Origin: Eubacterium sp. CAG:841
Lineage (GTDB): Bacteria; Bacillota; Clostridia; Oscillospirales; CAG-272
Length of the DNA: 6,381 nt
Assembly (NCBI GenBank): GCA_000437375.1
Contig: FR898207.1
Coordinates: 1-6,381 of the forward strand
Reading direction: 5' to 3'
The first letter of the stretch is position 1; each line of letters starts with the position of its first letter. Made by a program: the position numbers and the translations under genes. The notes under the pieces are model-generated. The model did no database searches. It was given only the letters and a program-made list of their open reading frames with translations, and was not told the origin of the DNA. Positions 1 through 6,313 of the stretch are shown in pieces.

Positions 1-17
1 TCACGGACAGCTTTGTT

Positions 18-47
18 ATTCTATCACAACGGCTATCAAATTGTCAA
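18..47 (-). promoter_or_regulatory. Strong minus-strand promoter facing the left edge
   Basis: On the minus strand there is a perfect -35 box TTGACA (42-47), an 18-base spacer and a -10 box TAGAAT (18-23), five of six matches to consensus. Transcription would start near base 11 and run off the window, so it serves a gene or stable RNA that is not visible here. It lies about 55 bases downstream of the glycosyltransferase stop codon, so the next minus-strand unit has its own promoter. No ribosome binding site or start codon is seen between the promoter and the edge. Confidence 0.75.
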
Positions 48-101
48 GGGGTTTTTGAAAGTTTTTCTATTTTTTTGAGAAAAATCTTCACCTTGTATCA
101 A

Positions 102-1316
102 TTATCGACAGTCGCCCGAAAGCAATGACCCAACCTCTCCGTCCACGTCGCGTTCTGTGCCGATCTTACTCAGTTCCTCAGAAAAATCACATCTGAGTTC
201 CGCATCCGAAAGCAATTTCTTCATTGCCGAATACATTCCTTCTTCGGATATTTCGCAAATAAGTCCGAGCGCGCCGCTGCAGAGCTGCTCCTCTGCTGTC
301 TTATAATTTGAAACGACCATCGGGCGACACAATAGTTTTGCTTCCTCAACCGCAATACTCTTGCCCTCGTGACGCGACGGCTGAAAGTACACATCACATT
401 CCTTTATATATTTATAAGGGTTGTCCGTCGTGCCGAGCATCACAAAATCGTTTTCAAGTCCGAGCGCCTTCGCCGTGCGGGAGATTGCTTCGGCATATAA
501 GCCGCTTTTTTCGCCAAGCACATACCAACGGAACTCAAAGCCTTCCCTTTTCAGTCTTGCAAGCGCGGGCAGAGCGATATCATACCCTTTCTGTTCGCAT
601 ATCCTGCCGACGGTCAGAATTCTTATTCCGTCATATCCGTCGTCATAGCTTTTTCCGAGTCCGGCAAGACGTTTTATCTGCTCCGCATCAACTATGTTTT
701 CCATCGTGACGATTCTGCCGGAAACCGAAGGAAGAGATTCTCCAAGCGACTTTTCTATCTCTTTGGATACGGTAACTATCTTCTCGTACTGCATAAAATA
801 CTTTTCATACAAAGCATCCTCGCGCGGCGGAAAGTTGTAGTCGAAGTGAAGCCATGCTATTCTTCTTTTTGCTTTTACCTTGTCAACGGCATAGAACATC
901 GTCCTGTCACCCCAATAAGCTACCGCAAGGTCATATTCTCCTTCGCAGGGCTTCATTGTTTTCATAGCCGAAAGCCAAAGCCTGTGTTTTGCATATGCGC
1001 GCCGCTTTCCGGACGAAAAAACTATTTTTGCGCTGTGACAAAGAAGCGGAAATATACGCAGCGGATTTTTCAGGGCATAATTTTTAAGTAAAACTTTCTT
1101 TGCGTTTGCCCCGTCTATCTCCATTATTTCACCGTCGGGCATTGTTTCGATTTTTATCTGCGAAGGAACGAGCGCAAGCAACGCGCCTTTCTTTTCAGCA
1201 AGAAGGAGCGTAACATCCCATTCGTTATAATCTATATGCTCCGCAAACGAAAGAAAAGATTTTTCGCTTCCGCCCACAGACATAGTTATTCCGACTATAA
1301 GCATTTTCTTCTTCAT
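102..1316 (-). CDS. GT4-type glycosyltransferase (GT-B fold), 404 aa
   Basis: Probable retaining glycosyltransferase that moves a sugar from a nucleotide-sugar donor to an acceptor, likely in cell-surface polysaccharide or glycolipid assembly. The N-terminal Rossmann half starts with MLIVGITMSVGGSEKS (glycine loop G15-G16) and includes AWLHFDY (154-160) and a KIVTVSKEI stretch (179-187). The C-terminal half has ILTVGRICEQKG, whose R238 and K243 match the donor-phosphate-binding pair of GT4 enzymes, and the family E-x7-E motif at E317 and E325 in HEGKSIAVEE. About 400 residues is the usual length. No signal peptide or membrane helix is visible, so it is cytoplasmic or peripheral to the membrane. 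The start at 1316 is chosen because AAAGGAGG lies 7 bases upstream; a longer reading from 1379 would have to be translated through the promoter itself. The gene is monocistronic within the window and divergent from the hydrolase. Family is confident; donor and acceptor cannot be told. Confidence 0.9.
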   Translation of the reverse strand: MKKKMLIVGITMSVGGSEKSFLSFAEHIDYNEWDVTLLLAEKKGALLALVPSQIKIETMPDGEIMEIDGANAKKVLLKNYALKNPLRIFPLLCHSAKIVFSSGKRRAYAKHRLWLSAMKTMKPCEGEYDLAVAYWGDRTMFYAVDKVKAKRRIAWLHFDYNFPPREDALYEKYFMQYEKIVTVSKEIEKSLGESLPSVSGRIVTMENIVDAEQIKRLAGLGKSYDDGYDGIRILTVGRICEQKGYDIALPALARLKREGFEFRWYVLGEKSGLYAEAISRTAKALGLENDFVMLGTTDNPYKYIKECDVYFQPSRHEGKSIAVEEAKLLCRPMVVSNYKTAEEQLCSGALGLICEISEEGMYSAMKKLLSDAELRCDFSEELSKIGTERDVDGEVGSLLSGDCR

Positions 1317-1323
1317 GATGCCG

Positions 1324-1331
1324 CCTCCTTT
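1324..1331 (-). promoter_or_regulatory. Ribosome binding site fixing the glycosyltransferase start
   Basis: AAAGGAGG on the minus strand, with 7 bases between GGAGG and the ATG at 1316. It rejects the upstream in-frame ATG at 1379, which lies upstream of the predicted transcription start (about 1335). Confidence 0.88.
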
Positions 1332-1341
1332 GTTTTTTTTG

Positions 1342-1370
1342 ATTATACCACCCTCCGCCCGCTTTGTCAA
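1342..1370 (-). promoter_or_regulatory. Perfect-consensus sigma-A promoter of the glycosyltransferase gene
   Basis: The minus strand carries TTGACA (1365-1370), exactly 17 bases of spacer and TATAAT (1342-1347): a full match to the vegetative sigma factor consensus. Transcription should start near 1335, leaving a leader of about 19 bases. So strong a promoter usually needs a repressor if output is to be limited, which fits the palindrome lying over its -35 box. Confidence 0.88.
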
Positions 1371-1377
1371 CGCGGGC
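1357..1377. promoter_or_regulatory. Near-perfect 21-bp palindrome over the -35 box (candidate operator)
   Basis: Outer arms GCCCGC (1357-1362) and GCGGGC (1372-1377) enclose a second symmetrical core TTG-T-CAA (1364-1370). Nine of ten base pairs match about the centre at 1367; only 1363/1371 fails. The -35 hexamer (1365-1370) lies wholly inside, so a dimer bound here would block RNA polymerase. It is not a transcript hairpin for this gene, because it lies upstream of the predicted transcription start. Relative to the divergent hydrolase promoter it sits about 50-70 bases upstream of the start, a position also compatible with activation. The binding protein is unknown. Confidence 0.6.
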
Positions 1378-1393
1378 AAAATTCCGAAAAAGA

Positions 1394-1422
1394 TTGACTT
1401 TCTATATTCTTTATGTCATAAT
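1394..1422 (+). promoter_or_regulatory. Promoter of the GH2 hydrolase gene
   Basis: TTGACT (1394-1399), a 17-base spacer and CATAAT (1417-1422) give five of six matches in each box. Transcription should start near 1429, with a leader of about 26 bases. An 11-bp perfect palindrome, ATAATCATTAT (1418-1428), overlaps the -10 box and runs up to the predicted start. This promoter is back to back with that of the glycosyltransferase; the two -35 boxes are 23 bases apart. Confidence 0.75.
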
Positions 1423-1454
1423 CATTATATCACAAAAATATCGGAGGATATTCA

Positions 1455-4400
1455 ATGGCTGACCGTTTTGCCTCTATTGCGGCGGGAGAGATAGGCTCCT
1501 CACGCACTCCGCTCGTACATCCGAAGCCCGTGCCGAAAAACGGAAAGAAATTTCCGCTTTCAAAAGCCGAAGGCTCGCCGGACAAAGTGTATAAAAAAAC
1601 AAATACAAAGCAGGAACTCGACAAGATTATAGATAAGCTGAAAGAAAAATACGCGCCTTTCCTTGAAAAACGTTCGCCATCTCCGGAAAACGACAGGAAA
1701 AAGACTGAGCTTTCGGTTTTTGACTTTCGGATGGCTACGGACGCCGACAGGCGCGATTTTGCATCCGTGCTTTTGGGTGACGGCAGATGGGAAAAGATAA
1801 CCGTTCCGCACTACGACGGTCCCGTAGGCTACGCGGTATCATATTACAGAACGGAATTTACATCTCACCTGCCCGAAGGCAGAGCGCTTTTCCTGCATTT
1901 TCAATGTTCCGATTATATTACAGAAGTATATGTAAACGGCACGCTTGCAGGAACGCACGAAGGATTTTTCTCGCCGTTTGAATTCGATATTTCCGAGCTT
2001 GTCCGCGACGGTCGGAACACTCTCCTTGTAATCGTCAAAAACGATTTCAAATATGGCGGAGACAGTCCGCGTTCAGCCGATTTTGTCCACTGCGAAGGCG
2101 ACAAGCTCTATGCAGCGACGGGCTTCGGCTATGACGATCCGCTTGAGGGCTGGCATCATTGTCCTGCCGGAATGGGGATTTGCGGCAAGGTTTATCTCGA
2201 AGAACGCCCCCGCACCTTCATATCCGATATATTCGTCCGTCCGATACCGGATAATTCGGAAATAGAACTGTGGACGACGATCTTTCGCTGCGACTATCCC
2301 GGCGAGGGCGACTTTGCCCTTTCATATTCCGCTTTCGGAGAAAACTTTGAAAGTACACTTATAAGTGACAAAACATACCGTCCGCAGACTTTTCATCATG
2401 CCGACTTCGGCGACGTAATGACGGAAGACGACATAGGCAGAGAAACGGATGAAGATCATCCCGTCGTTTTTCCGAAGCTGTATCACGGTGAAAACACCGT
2501 TAAATTCAGAATAAAGATTCCCGATTTCCGCAAATGGACGCCCGACGAGCCGTATCTTTATTCGGCACAGATTTCTATATATATAAAAGGTAAGAAAACC
2601 GACTCAGCACAGAAAACCTTCGGAATGAGAACATTTGAGCTTGACACCAAAGGCTCGACGAAAGGAATGTTTTACTTAAACGGCGAAAGCATTCGTTTGC
2701 GCGGGGCAAACACTATGGGCTTTGAACAGCAGGACGTTCTTCGCGGCGATTTTGATATGTTGCTTTACGATATGCTTATGGCAAAAGCCTGCAATATGAA
2801 CTTTCTGCGCATAACCCAGCGCCCCGTTCAGGAGGAAATATATGATCTGTGCGACAGAATCGGTCTGATGATACAGACAGACCTTCCGCTGTTTACGGTC
2901 ATCCGCCGCACGAAATTTGCGGAGGTCATCCGCCAATGCGAAGAAATGGAAAAGCTGATACGTCCGCACGCATGCTGCGTGCTTGTCTCATATATGAACG
3001 AGCCTATGCAGAACGGTAATGATAATCCGTTCCGCCACGTTATAAGAAGCGAGCAGGATATGATCTTCCGCGCGTGCGACGACGCCGTGCATATGCTAAA
3101 TCCCGACAGGGCGATAAAGCATATCGACGGAGACTACGATCCTCCGGACGAGGGTTTCCCCGATAGCCACTGCTACTGCACATGGTACAACGGTCACGGT
3201 ATAGATATGGGCGCGCTCTATCGCGGAAATTGGCTCGGAATAAAAAACGGCTGGTACTGCGGTTGCGGCGAGTTCGGCGCAGAGGGGCTTGACCCCGTTT
3301 CGCTTATGCGCAGACGCTATCCGAAAGATTGGCTCCCGCAGAATCCGGAGGAAGAAAAAAGCTGGTCGCCGTCCCGGATAATAAACGCTCAAAGCGGCAA
3401 TATGCATTATTTTTTCTACGACACGCAGGATAACCTTGAAGATTGGGTGCGCGAAAGCCACATCTGGCAGGAAAAAGCCACAAGACTTATGACGGGCGCT
3501 TTCAGAAGAAATCCGCTTATGACATCGTTTGCAATCCACCTGTTCATTGATGCGTGGCCCTCAGGATGGATGAAAACCATAGTCGATTGCGAACGCAATC
3601 CGAAGCCCGCTTTTTATGCGTATATGGATGAGCTTACTCCGCTTTCCGTATCGCTCAGGACGGACAGAAAAACCTTCTTCTCAGGCGAGACAGCAAGCGC
3701 GGAAGTCTTCATCTGCAATGACACGCATAAAATATCAAGCGGACATTCGCTCACCTTTGAGCTTATCTCCGACGACGGAGCGCTGCGTGCAAAAGGCTCG
3801 GCTCCTGCGGAATTTTCGGGAAACAGCGCCTTTATGCAAGGCGAGGTAACCTTTACCGTTCCCGATGTTACAGCCCGCGAAAAATACACTCTGCGCGCCA
3901 TTCTGAAAGATAAAAACGGAGCCGTGCTTCACTACTGCGACGAAAGCCTTGAATTTTTCGCTCCCGAAGCTTCAGAAAAAGGCACGGCGATAATTATTAA
4001 AGGCAAATACGAGTTTGAAACCCGCAAAGACGAGATAATTTCCTTGACGGAAAACGGGAAAACGGTTATAGTCGAAGCGCTTTCCGCAGGAGAATACAAC
4101 GTTGACGGAGCTTCGTTCAAAGTCAAAAACTGCGGAATGAGAGCGCTTCACTTTGTTTCAAGAAAGACGGGGCATCCGCTTGTGAAAGACTTTGAAAAGA
4201 ACGATTTCTCTTTCTGGTATGACGAAAAAGCCGATATGATGACGCCTCTCGTCCGCCAAACGTTCACAGGCGAAGGATTTGTTCCCATCCTGACCTCCGG
4301 CAACACGCTTTCCGGAAGCGCATGGGGCAAACCCCTTTTCCCTGCACTTGTATGCGGAGAGATCCCGCTCGGACGAGGGAAGCTGATAGTAAGCACTCTC

Positions 4401-4466
4401 GAGCTTGAAAAGCATCTTTCAAATCCCGTTGCGGTAAAGTTTTCAAACAGGCTGAAAAACTATTAA
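1455..4466 (+). CDS. Glycoside hydrolase family 2 protein, 1003 aa, substrate uncertain
   Basis: Predicted retaining exo-glycosidase removing a terminal beta-linked sugar. Residues 1-85 are a charged extension of unknown role. Then come a jelly-roll sugar-binding domain (about 86-250, with VPHYDGPVGYAVSYYRTEF), an Ig-like domain (about 252-395) and a TIM barrel (about 400-725). The likely acid/base is E516 in SYMNEP and the nucleophile E606 in GCGEFGAEG; their 90-residue spacing is close to that of E. coli beta-glucuronidase. The barrel ends with DAWPSGW and NPKPAFYAY. A second beta domain (726-836) and a C-terminal alpha/beta domain (about 838-1003), resembling a degenerate class I amidotransferase fold, follow. 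By eye the asparagine-x-lysine glucuronate motif is absent (G704 and M706 align there), and the WPSxW segment recalls beta-mannosidases and exo-glucosaminidases. There is no signal peptide and about 20 cysteines, suggesting a cytoplasmic enzyme. GGAGG lies 7 bases before the ATG. Family is sure; substrate is not. Confidence 0.93.
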   Translation: MADRFASIAAGEIGSSRTPLVHPKPVPKNGKKFPLSKAEGSPDKVYKKTNTKQELDKIIDKLKEKYAPFLEKRSPSPENDRKKTELSVFDFRMATDADRRDFASVLLGDGRWEKITVPHYDGPVGYAVSYYRTEFTSHLPEGRALFLHFQCSDYITEVYVNGTLAGTHEGFFSPFEFDISELVRDGRNTLLVIVKNDFKYGGDSPRSADFVHCEGDKLYAATGFGYDDPLEGWHHCPAGMGICGKVYLEERPRTFISDIFVRPIPDNSEIELWTTIFRCDYPGEGDFALSYSAFGENFESTLISDKTYRPQTFHHADFGDVMTEDDIGRETDEDHPVVFPKLYHGENTVKFRIKIPDFRKWTPDEPYLYSAQISIYIKGKKTDSAQKTFGMRTFELDTKGSTKGMFYLNGESIRLRGANTMGFEQQDVLRGDFDMLLYDMLMAKACNMNFLRITQRPVQEEIYDLCDRIGLMIQTDLPLFTVIRRTKFAEVIRQCEEMEKLIRPHACCVLVSYMNEPMQNGNDNPFRHVIRSEQDMIFRACDDAVHMLNPDRAIKHIDGDYDPPDEGFPDSHCYCTWYNGHGIDMGALYRGNWLGIKNGWYCGCGEFGAEGLDPVSLMRRRYPKDWLPQNPEEEKSWSPSRIINAQSGNMHYFFYDTQDNLEDWVRESHIWQEKATRLMTGAFRRNPLMTSFAIHLFIDAWPSGWMKTIVDCERNPKPAFYAYMDELTPLSVSLRTDRKTFFSGETASAEVFICNDTHKISSGHSLTFELISDDGALRAKGSAPAEFSGNSAFMQGEVTFTVPDVTAREKYTLRAILKDKNGAVLHYCDESLEFFAPEASEKGTAIIIKGKYEFETRKDEIISLTENGKTVIVEALSAGEYNVDGASFKVKNCGMRALHFVSRKTGHPLVKDFEKNDFSFWYDEKADMMTPLVRQTFTGEGFVPILTSGNTLSGSAWGKPLFPALVCGEIPLGRGKLIVSTLELEKHLSNPVAVKFSNRLKNY

Positions 4467-4473
4467 AAATCAC

Positions 4474-4508
4474 AATGCCCGTGAAAAATCACGGGCATTA
4501 TTATTTTC
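4474..4508 (+). terminator. Intrinsic terminator after the GH2 gene
   Basis: A perfect 11-bp stem (AATGCCCGTGA at 4474-4484 with TCACGGGCATT at 4489-4499) closes an AAAA loop and is followed by ATTATTTTC. It begins 8 bases after the hydrolase stop codon. The T-tract is interrupted by an A and ends in C, so some readthrough into the S1 gene is possible. AAAAATCAC occurs twice (4465-4473 and 4484-4492), giving an A-rich left flank, so the hairpin could also stop minus-strand transcription. Confidence 0.9.
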
Positions 4509-4518
4509 AATATCAACA

Positions 4519-4524
4519 TAAAAT
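4519..4524 (+). promoter_or_regulatory. Possible -10 box for the S1 gene (weak)
   Basis: TAAAAT is the best -10-like hexamer in the gap between the terminator and the S1 gene. No convincing -35 box lies 16-18 bases upstream; that stretch falls in the terminator's right arm and tail. CATAAA at 4537-4542 is another poor candidate. Given with low confidence only because the gene needs some promoter or readthrough. Confidence 0.25.
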
Positions 4525-4562
4525 CAAAGTTCTCCGCATAAAGATTAAACAAAAACAAAAAC

Positions 4563-4567
4563 GGAGG
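4563..4567 (+). promoter_or_regulatory. Ribosome binding site fixing the S1-protein start
   Basis: GGAGG with 9 bases before the ATG at 4577. It rules out the in-frame ATG at 4475, which lies inside the terminator stem, has no ribosome binding site and would add 34 lysine-rich residues unlike a protein N-terminus. Confidence 0.88.
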
Positions 4568-4576
4568 ACAACCACA

Positions 4577-5509
4577 ATGTTACGGAAAATCTATAAGCCC
4601 GAAGGCTTTTCATCTCAGAACGGCACTGACGGACTTTACACCGAATCGGCGCTTGAAAGAGCAATGACAAAAGGACAGATACTTGAAGCCCGCGCCACCG
4701 TGTGCGATGAGGATATGTCGCTTTGGGTAGATCTCGGCTGTATGCGGGGCATAATAAAAAAGGAGGAGGCTGTTTTCTGCCCTGACGGCTCTCCGGTAAA
4801 AGACATAGCCGCGATAACGAGAGTCGGTAAAACGGTATGCTTTAAGGTCTGCGGATTTGAAAAGCGCAAAGGCGAGACCGTTGCTCTGCTTTCGCGCAAG
4901 GAAGCTCAGCGCGACTGTCTTGAAAATTATCTTATGCTTCTGACTCCCGGCGAAATTATAGACTCGCGCGTGACGCATCTTGAGCCTTTCGGCGCGTTCG
5001 TTGACGTAGGCTGCGGAATAATCTCGCTTCTTTCGATAGACTGCATTTCGGTTTCGCGTATATCGCACCCGCGCGACAGGTTCTATCCCGGAATGTTCAT
5101 AAAGACCGCCGTAAAAAATACAGATAAAGAGCTTATGCGCATTTCCGTAACTCACAAAGAGCTACTCGGAACGTGGGAAGAAAACGTTTCCGCTTTCCGC
5201 ATAGGTCAGACCGTACCGGGAATCGTCCGCAGTATTGAGCCGTACGGAGTTTTCATCGAGCTTACGCCGAACCTTGCAGGACTTTCCGAATACACGGAAA
5301 ACGTAAGGATAGGTGATCATGCAACGGTCTACATAAAAAACATAATTCCCGAAAAAATGAAAATAAAGCTCGTGCTTATCGACACCTATCAGTGCGAAAG
5401 CGAGCTTTACCCTCCCGAATATTATATAAAAAGCGATTTTATCGAAAGCTGGACCTACTCGCCCGAAAGCTGTCCCAAGCTTATAAAAACGGACTTCCGC
5501 AGAGACTGA
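4577..5509 (+). CDS. S1 RNA-binding-domain protein (ribosomal protein S1-like), 310 aa
   Basis: Predicted RNA-binding protein built of three S1 (OB-fold) repeats, expected in the cytoplasm on mRNA or the ribosome. Repeat 1 (about 33-107) is degenerate, with KGQILEARATV and LWVDLGCMRGII. Repeat 2 (about 124-194) is more typical, with EPFGAFVDVG and a HPRDRFYPG stretch, but has D129 where the usual second glycine stands. Repeat 3 (about 209-268) has GQTVPGIVRSIEPYGVFIEL followed by PNLAGLSEY and is the best conserved. A tail of about 40 residues rich in Y, S, E and P follows. At 310 residues it is much shorter than the roughly 550-residue, six-repeat S1 of E. coli and lacks an N-terminal enzyme such as the IspH of some clostridial fusions. 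It is often annotated as ribosomal protein S1, but I would not assign rpsA. It lies behind a terminator without an obvious promoter and converges on the regulator gene. Confidence 0.9.
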   Translation: MLRKIYKPEGFSSQNGTDGLYTESALERAMTKGQILEARATVCDEDMSLWVDLGCMRGIIKKEEAVFCPDGSPVKDIAAITRVGKTVCFKVCGFEKRKGETVALLSRKEAQRDCLENYLMLLTPGEIIDSRVTHLEPFGAFVDVGCGIISLLSIDCISVSRISHPRDRFYPGMFIKTAVKNTDKELMRISVTHKELLGTWEENVSAFRIGQTVPGIVRSIEPYGVFIELTPNLAGLSEYTENVRIGDHATVYIKNIIPEKMKIKLVLIDTYQCESELYPPEYYIKSDFIESWTYSPESCPKLIKTDFRRD

Positions 5510-5510
5510 G

Positions 5511-6296
5511 CTATCTGTTCATCTCCTCTTTCAACGCAAGACGCGCTTCGGCACATTCGTACGCGCCCGCAATATCTCCAATGGCTTTCAGACATCCCTC
5601 AAGATCCGACAGAACATAATACCTGCATACGGCGCCTGCCTCTTCGGCTTCCGGCAGTAATGCGCGCAAGGCTTCTGCCGCACCCCTGACATCACCTTTT
5701 TCGGCAAGTCTGCGAGCCGCGACGTGACGTGACACGACAGAATTCCGGTTTTCGATAGATGAAATATATCCGTACTCATCGTAATCTGAGGCCGGAACCT
5801 CACCCCTGCCCATAATATAATCTATAAGCGATATGTTTTTTTCCGCATAGCGTCTGAGTCCGCATGCAAACACCGATTTTTCGGCATACACAGCGGATTT
5901 TGAAAAGTATTCCCTTGCCGAAAACAGCTTTCCTTTTCTCATAAGCTCTCTGCCGAGTTCCGTGCAGCAAACCGCCGATAAAAGCAACGATTCGTCATCG
6001 TCGTACTTTTCAAGCAGAGAAAGACATTTTTCCATATCTCCCGAAGAAAACAGCTTTTTTATCTCATCGCGTTGCCGAAGCTTTTCTATGTCAGAAAGTC
6101 CGGCTTCCTCCGAGAGCAGATATTCAAGCGGAACGCCGAGCCTCTCGGCAAGCGAGCGAAGAGTCCCTATTGAAGGATTCGCAAGCCCGTTTTCTATCTG
6201 ACTTAGCATATTTCTTGTAATTATTCCGTCTGTAAGCTCTGCCTGAGTAAGCTTTTTTCCGACTCTCAATGCCTTTATTTTTTCACCTGTGGTCAT
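5511..6296 (-). CDS. XRE-family transcriptional regulator with TPR-like C-terminal domain, 261 aa
   Basis: DNA-binding regulator of the HTH-XRE type. Residues 4-61 form the five-helix domain: TQAELTDG (17-24) is helix 2, ITRNMLSQIENG (26-37) the recognition helix, and PSIGTLRSLAERLGVPLEYL (41-60) completes the fold. The turn between helices 2 and 3 is one residue shorter than usual by my count. The remaining 200 residues are helical, with TPR-like pairs around 107-137, 191-217 and 226-258. That layout recalls the PlcR/Rgg/PrgX group, whose TPRs bind signalling peptides, but no peptide gene is visible and many such proteins bind none. The start at 6296 fits the HTH N-terminus; its ribosome binding site is modest (AAAGGA, 11 bases away). 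The TAG stop is one base from the TGA of the convergent S1 gene. Targets are unknown; repeats at its own promoter suggest autoregulation. Confidence 0.9.
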   Translation of the reverse strand: MTTGEKIKALRVGKKLTQAELTDGIITRNMLSQIENGLANPSIGTLRSLAERLGVPLEYLLSEEAGLSDIEKLRQRDEIKKLFSSGDMEKCLSLLEKYDDDESLLLSAVCCTELGRELMRKGKLFSAREYFSKSAVYAEKSVFACGLRRYAEKNISLIDYIMGRGEVPASDYDEYGYISSIENRNSVVSRHVAARRLAEKGDVRGAAEALRALLPEAEEAGAVCRYYVLSDLEGCLKAIGDIAGAYECAEARLALKEEMNR

Positions 6297-6298
6297 AT

Positions 6299-6313
6299 AA
6301 GCGCTTTTCCTTT
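6299..6313 (-). promoter_or_regulatory. Weak ribosome binding site with adjoining palindrome, regulator gene
   Basis: AAAGGA (6308-6313, minus strand) is 11 bases from the ATG at 6296, longer than the 7-9 bases seen for the other genes. The perfect 8-bp palindrome AAGCGCTT (6299-6306) fills most of that gap. The regulator is therefore probably translated less efficiently than its neighbours, as is common for repressors. Confidence 0.55.

Noticed and set aside
62..84. Minus-strand hairpin TTTTTCT/AGAAAAA as terminator of the glycosyltransferase
   Set aside because: The 7-bp stem is almost all A-T with a 9-base loop and no proper T-tract after it; too weak to call.
1317..1379. 21-residue N-terminal extension of the glycosyltransferase from the ATG at 1379
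   Set aside because: It would encode the promoter and ribosome binding site; the predicted mRNA starts near 1335.
3096..3539. 147-codon minus-strand open frame inside the hydrolase
   Set aside because: It lies opposite the catalytic TIM barrel, where constraint on the plus frame is strong, and resembles no family.
1455..4466. Naming the hydrolase lacZ or uidA
   Set aside because: The SHYP strand and the glucuronidase asparagine-x-lysine motif are absent; family 2 membership does not settle the substrate.
4475..4576. 34-residue N-terminal extension of the S1 protein from the ATG at 4475
   Set aside because: The ATG lies in the terminator stem without a ribosome binding site, and the residues are a lysine/glutamine-rich readthrough of an AT-rich gap.
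4610..5155. 181-codon minus-strand open frame opposite the S1 gene
   Set aside because: It is antisense to a gene with clear S1 repeats, lacks a ribosome binding site, and its translation is low in recognisable structure; a shadow of biased codon use.
5490..5499. CGGACTTCCG as a bidirectional terminator of the convergent pair
   Set aside because: Only four base pairs with a two-base loop and no T-run on either side.
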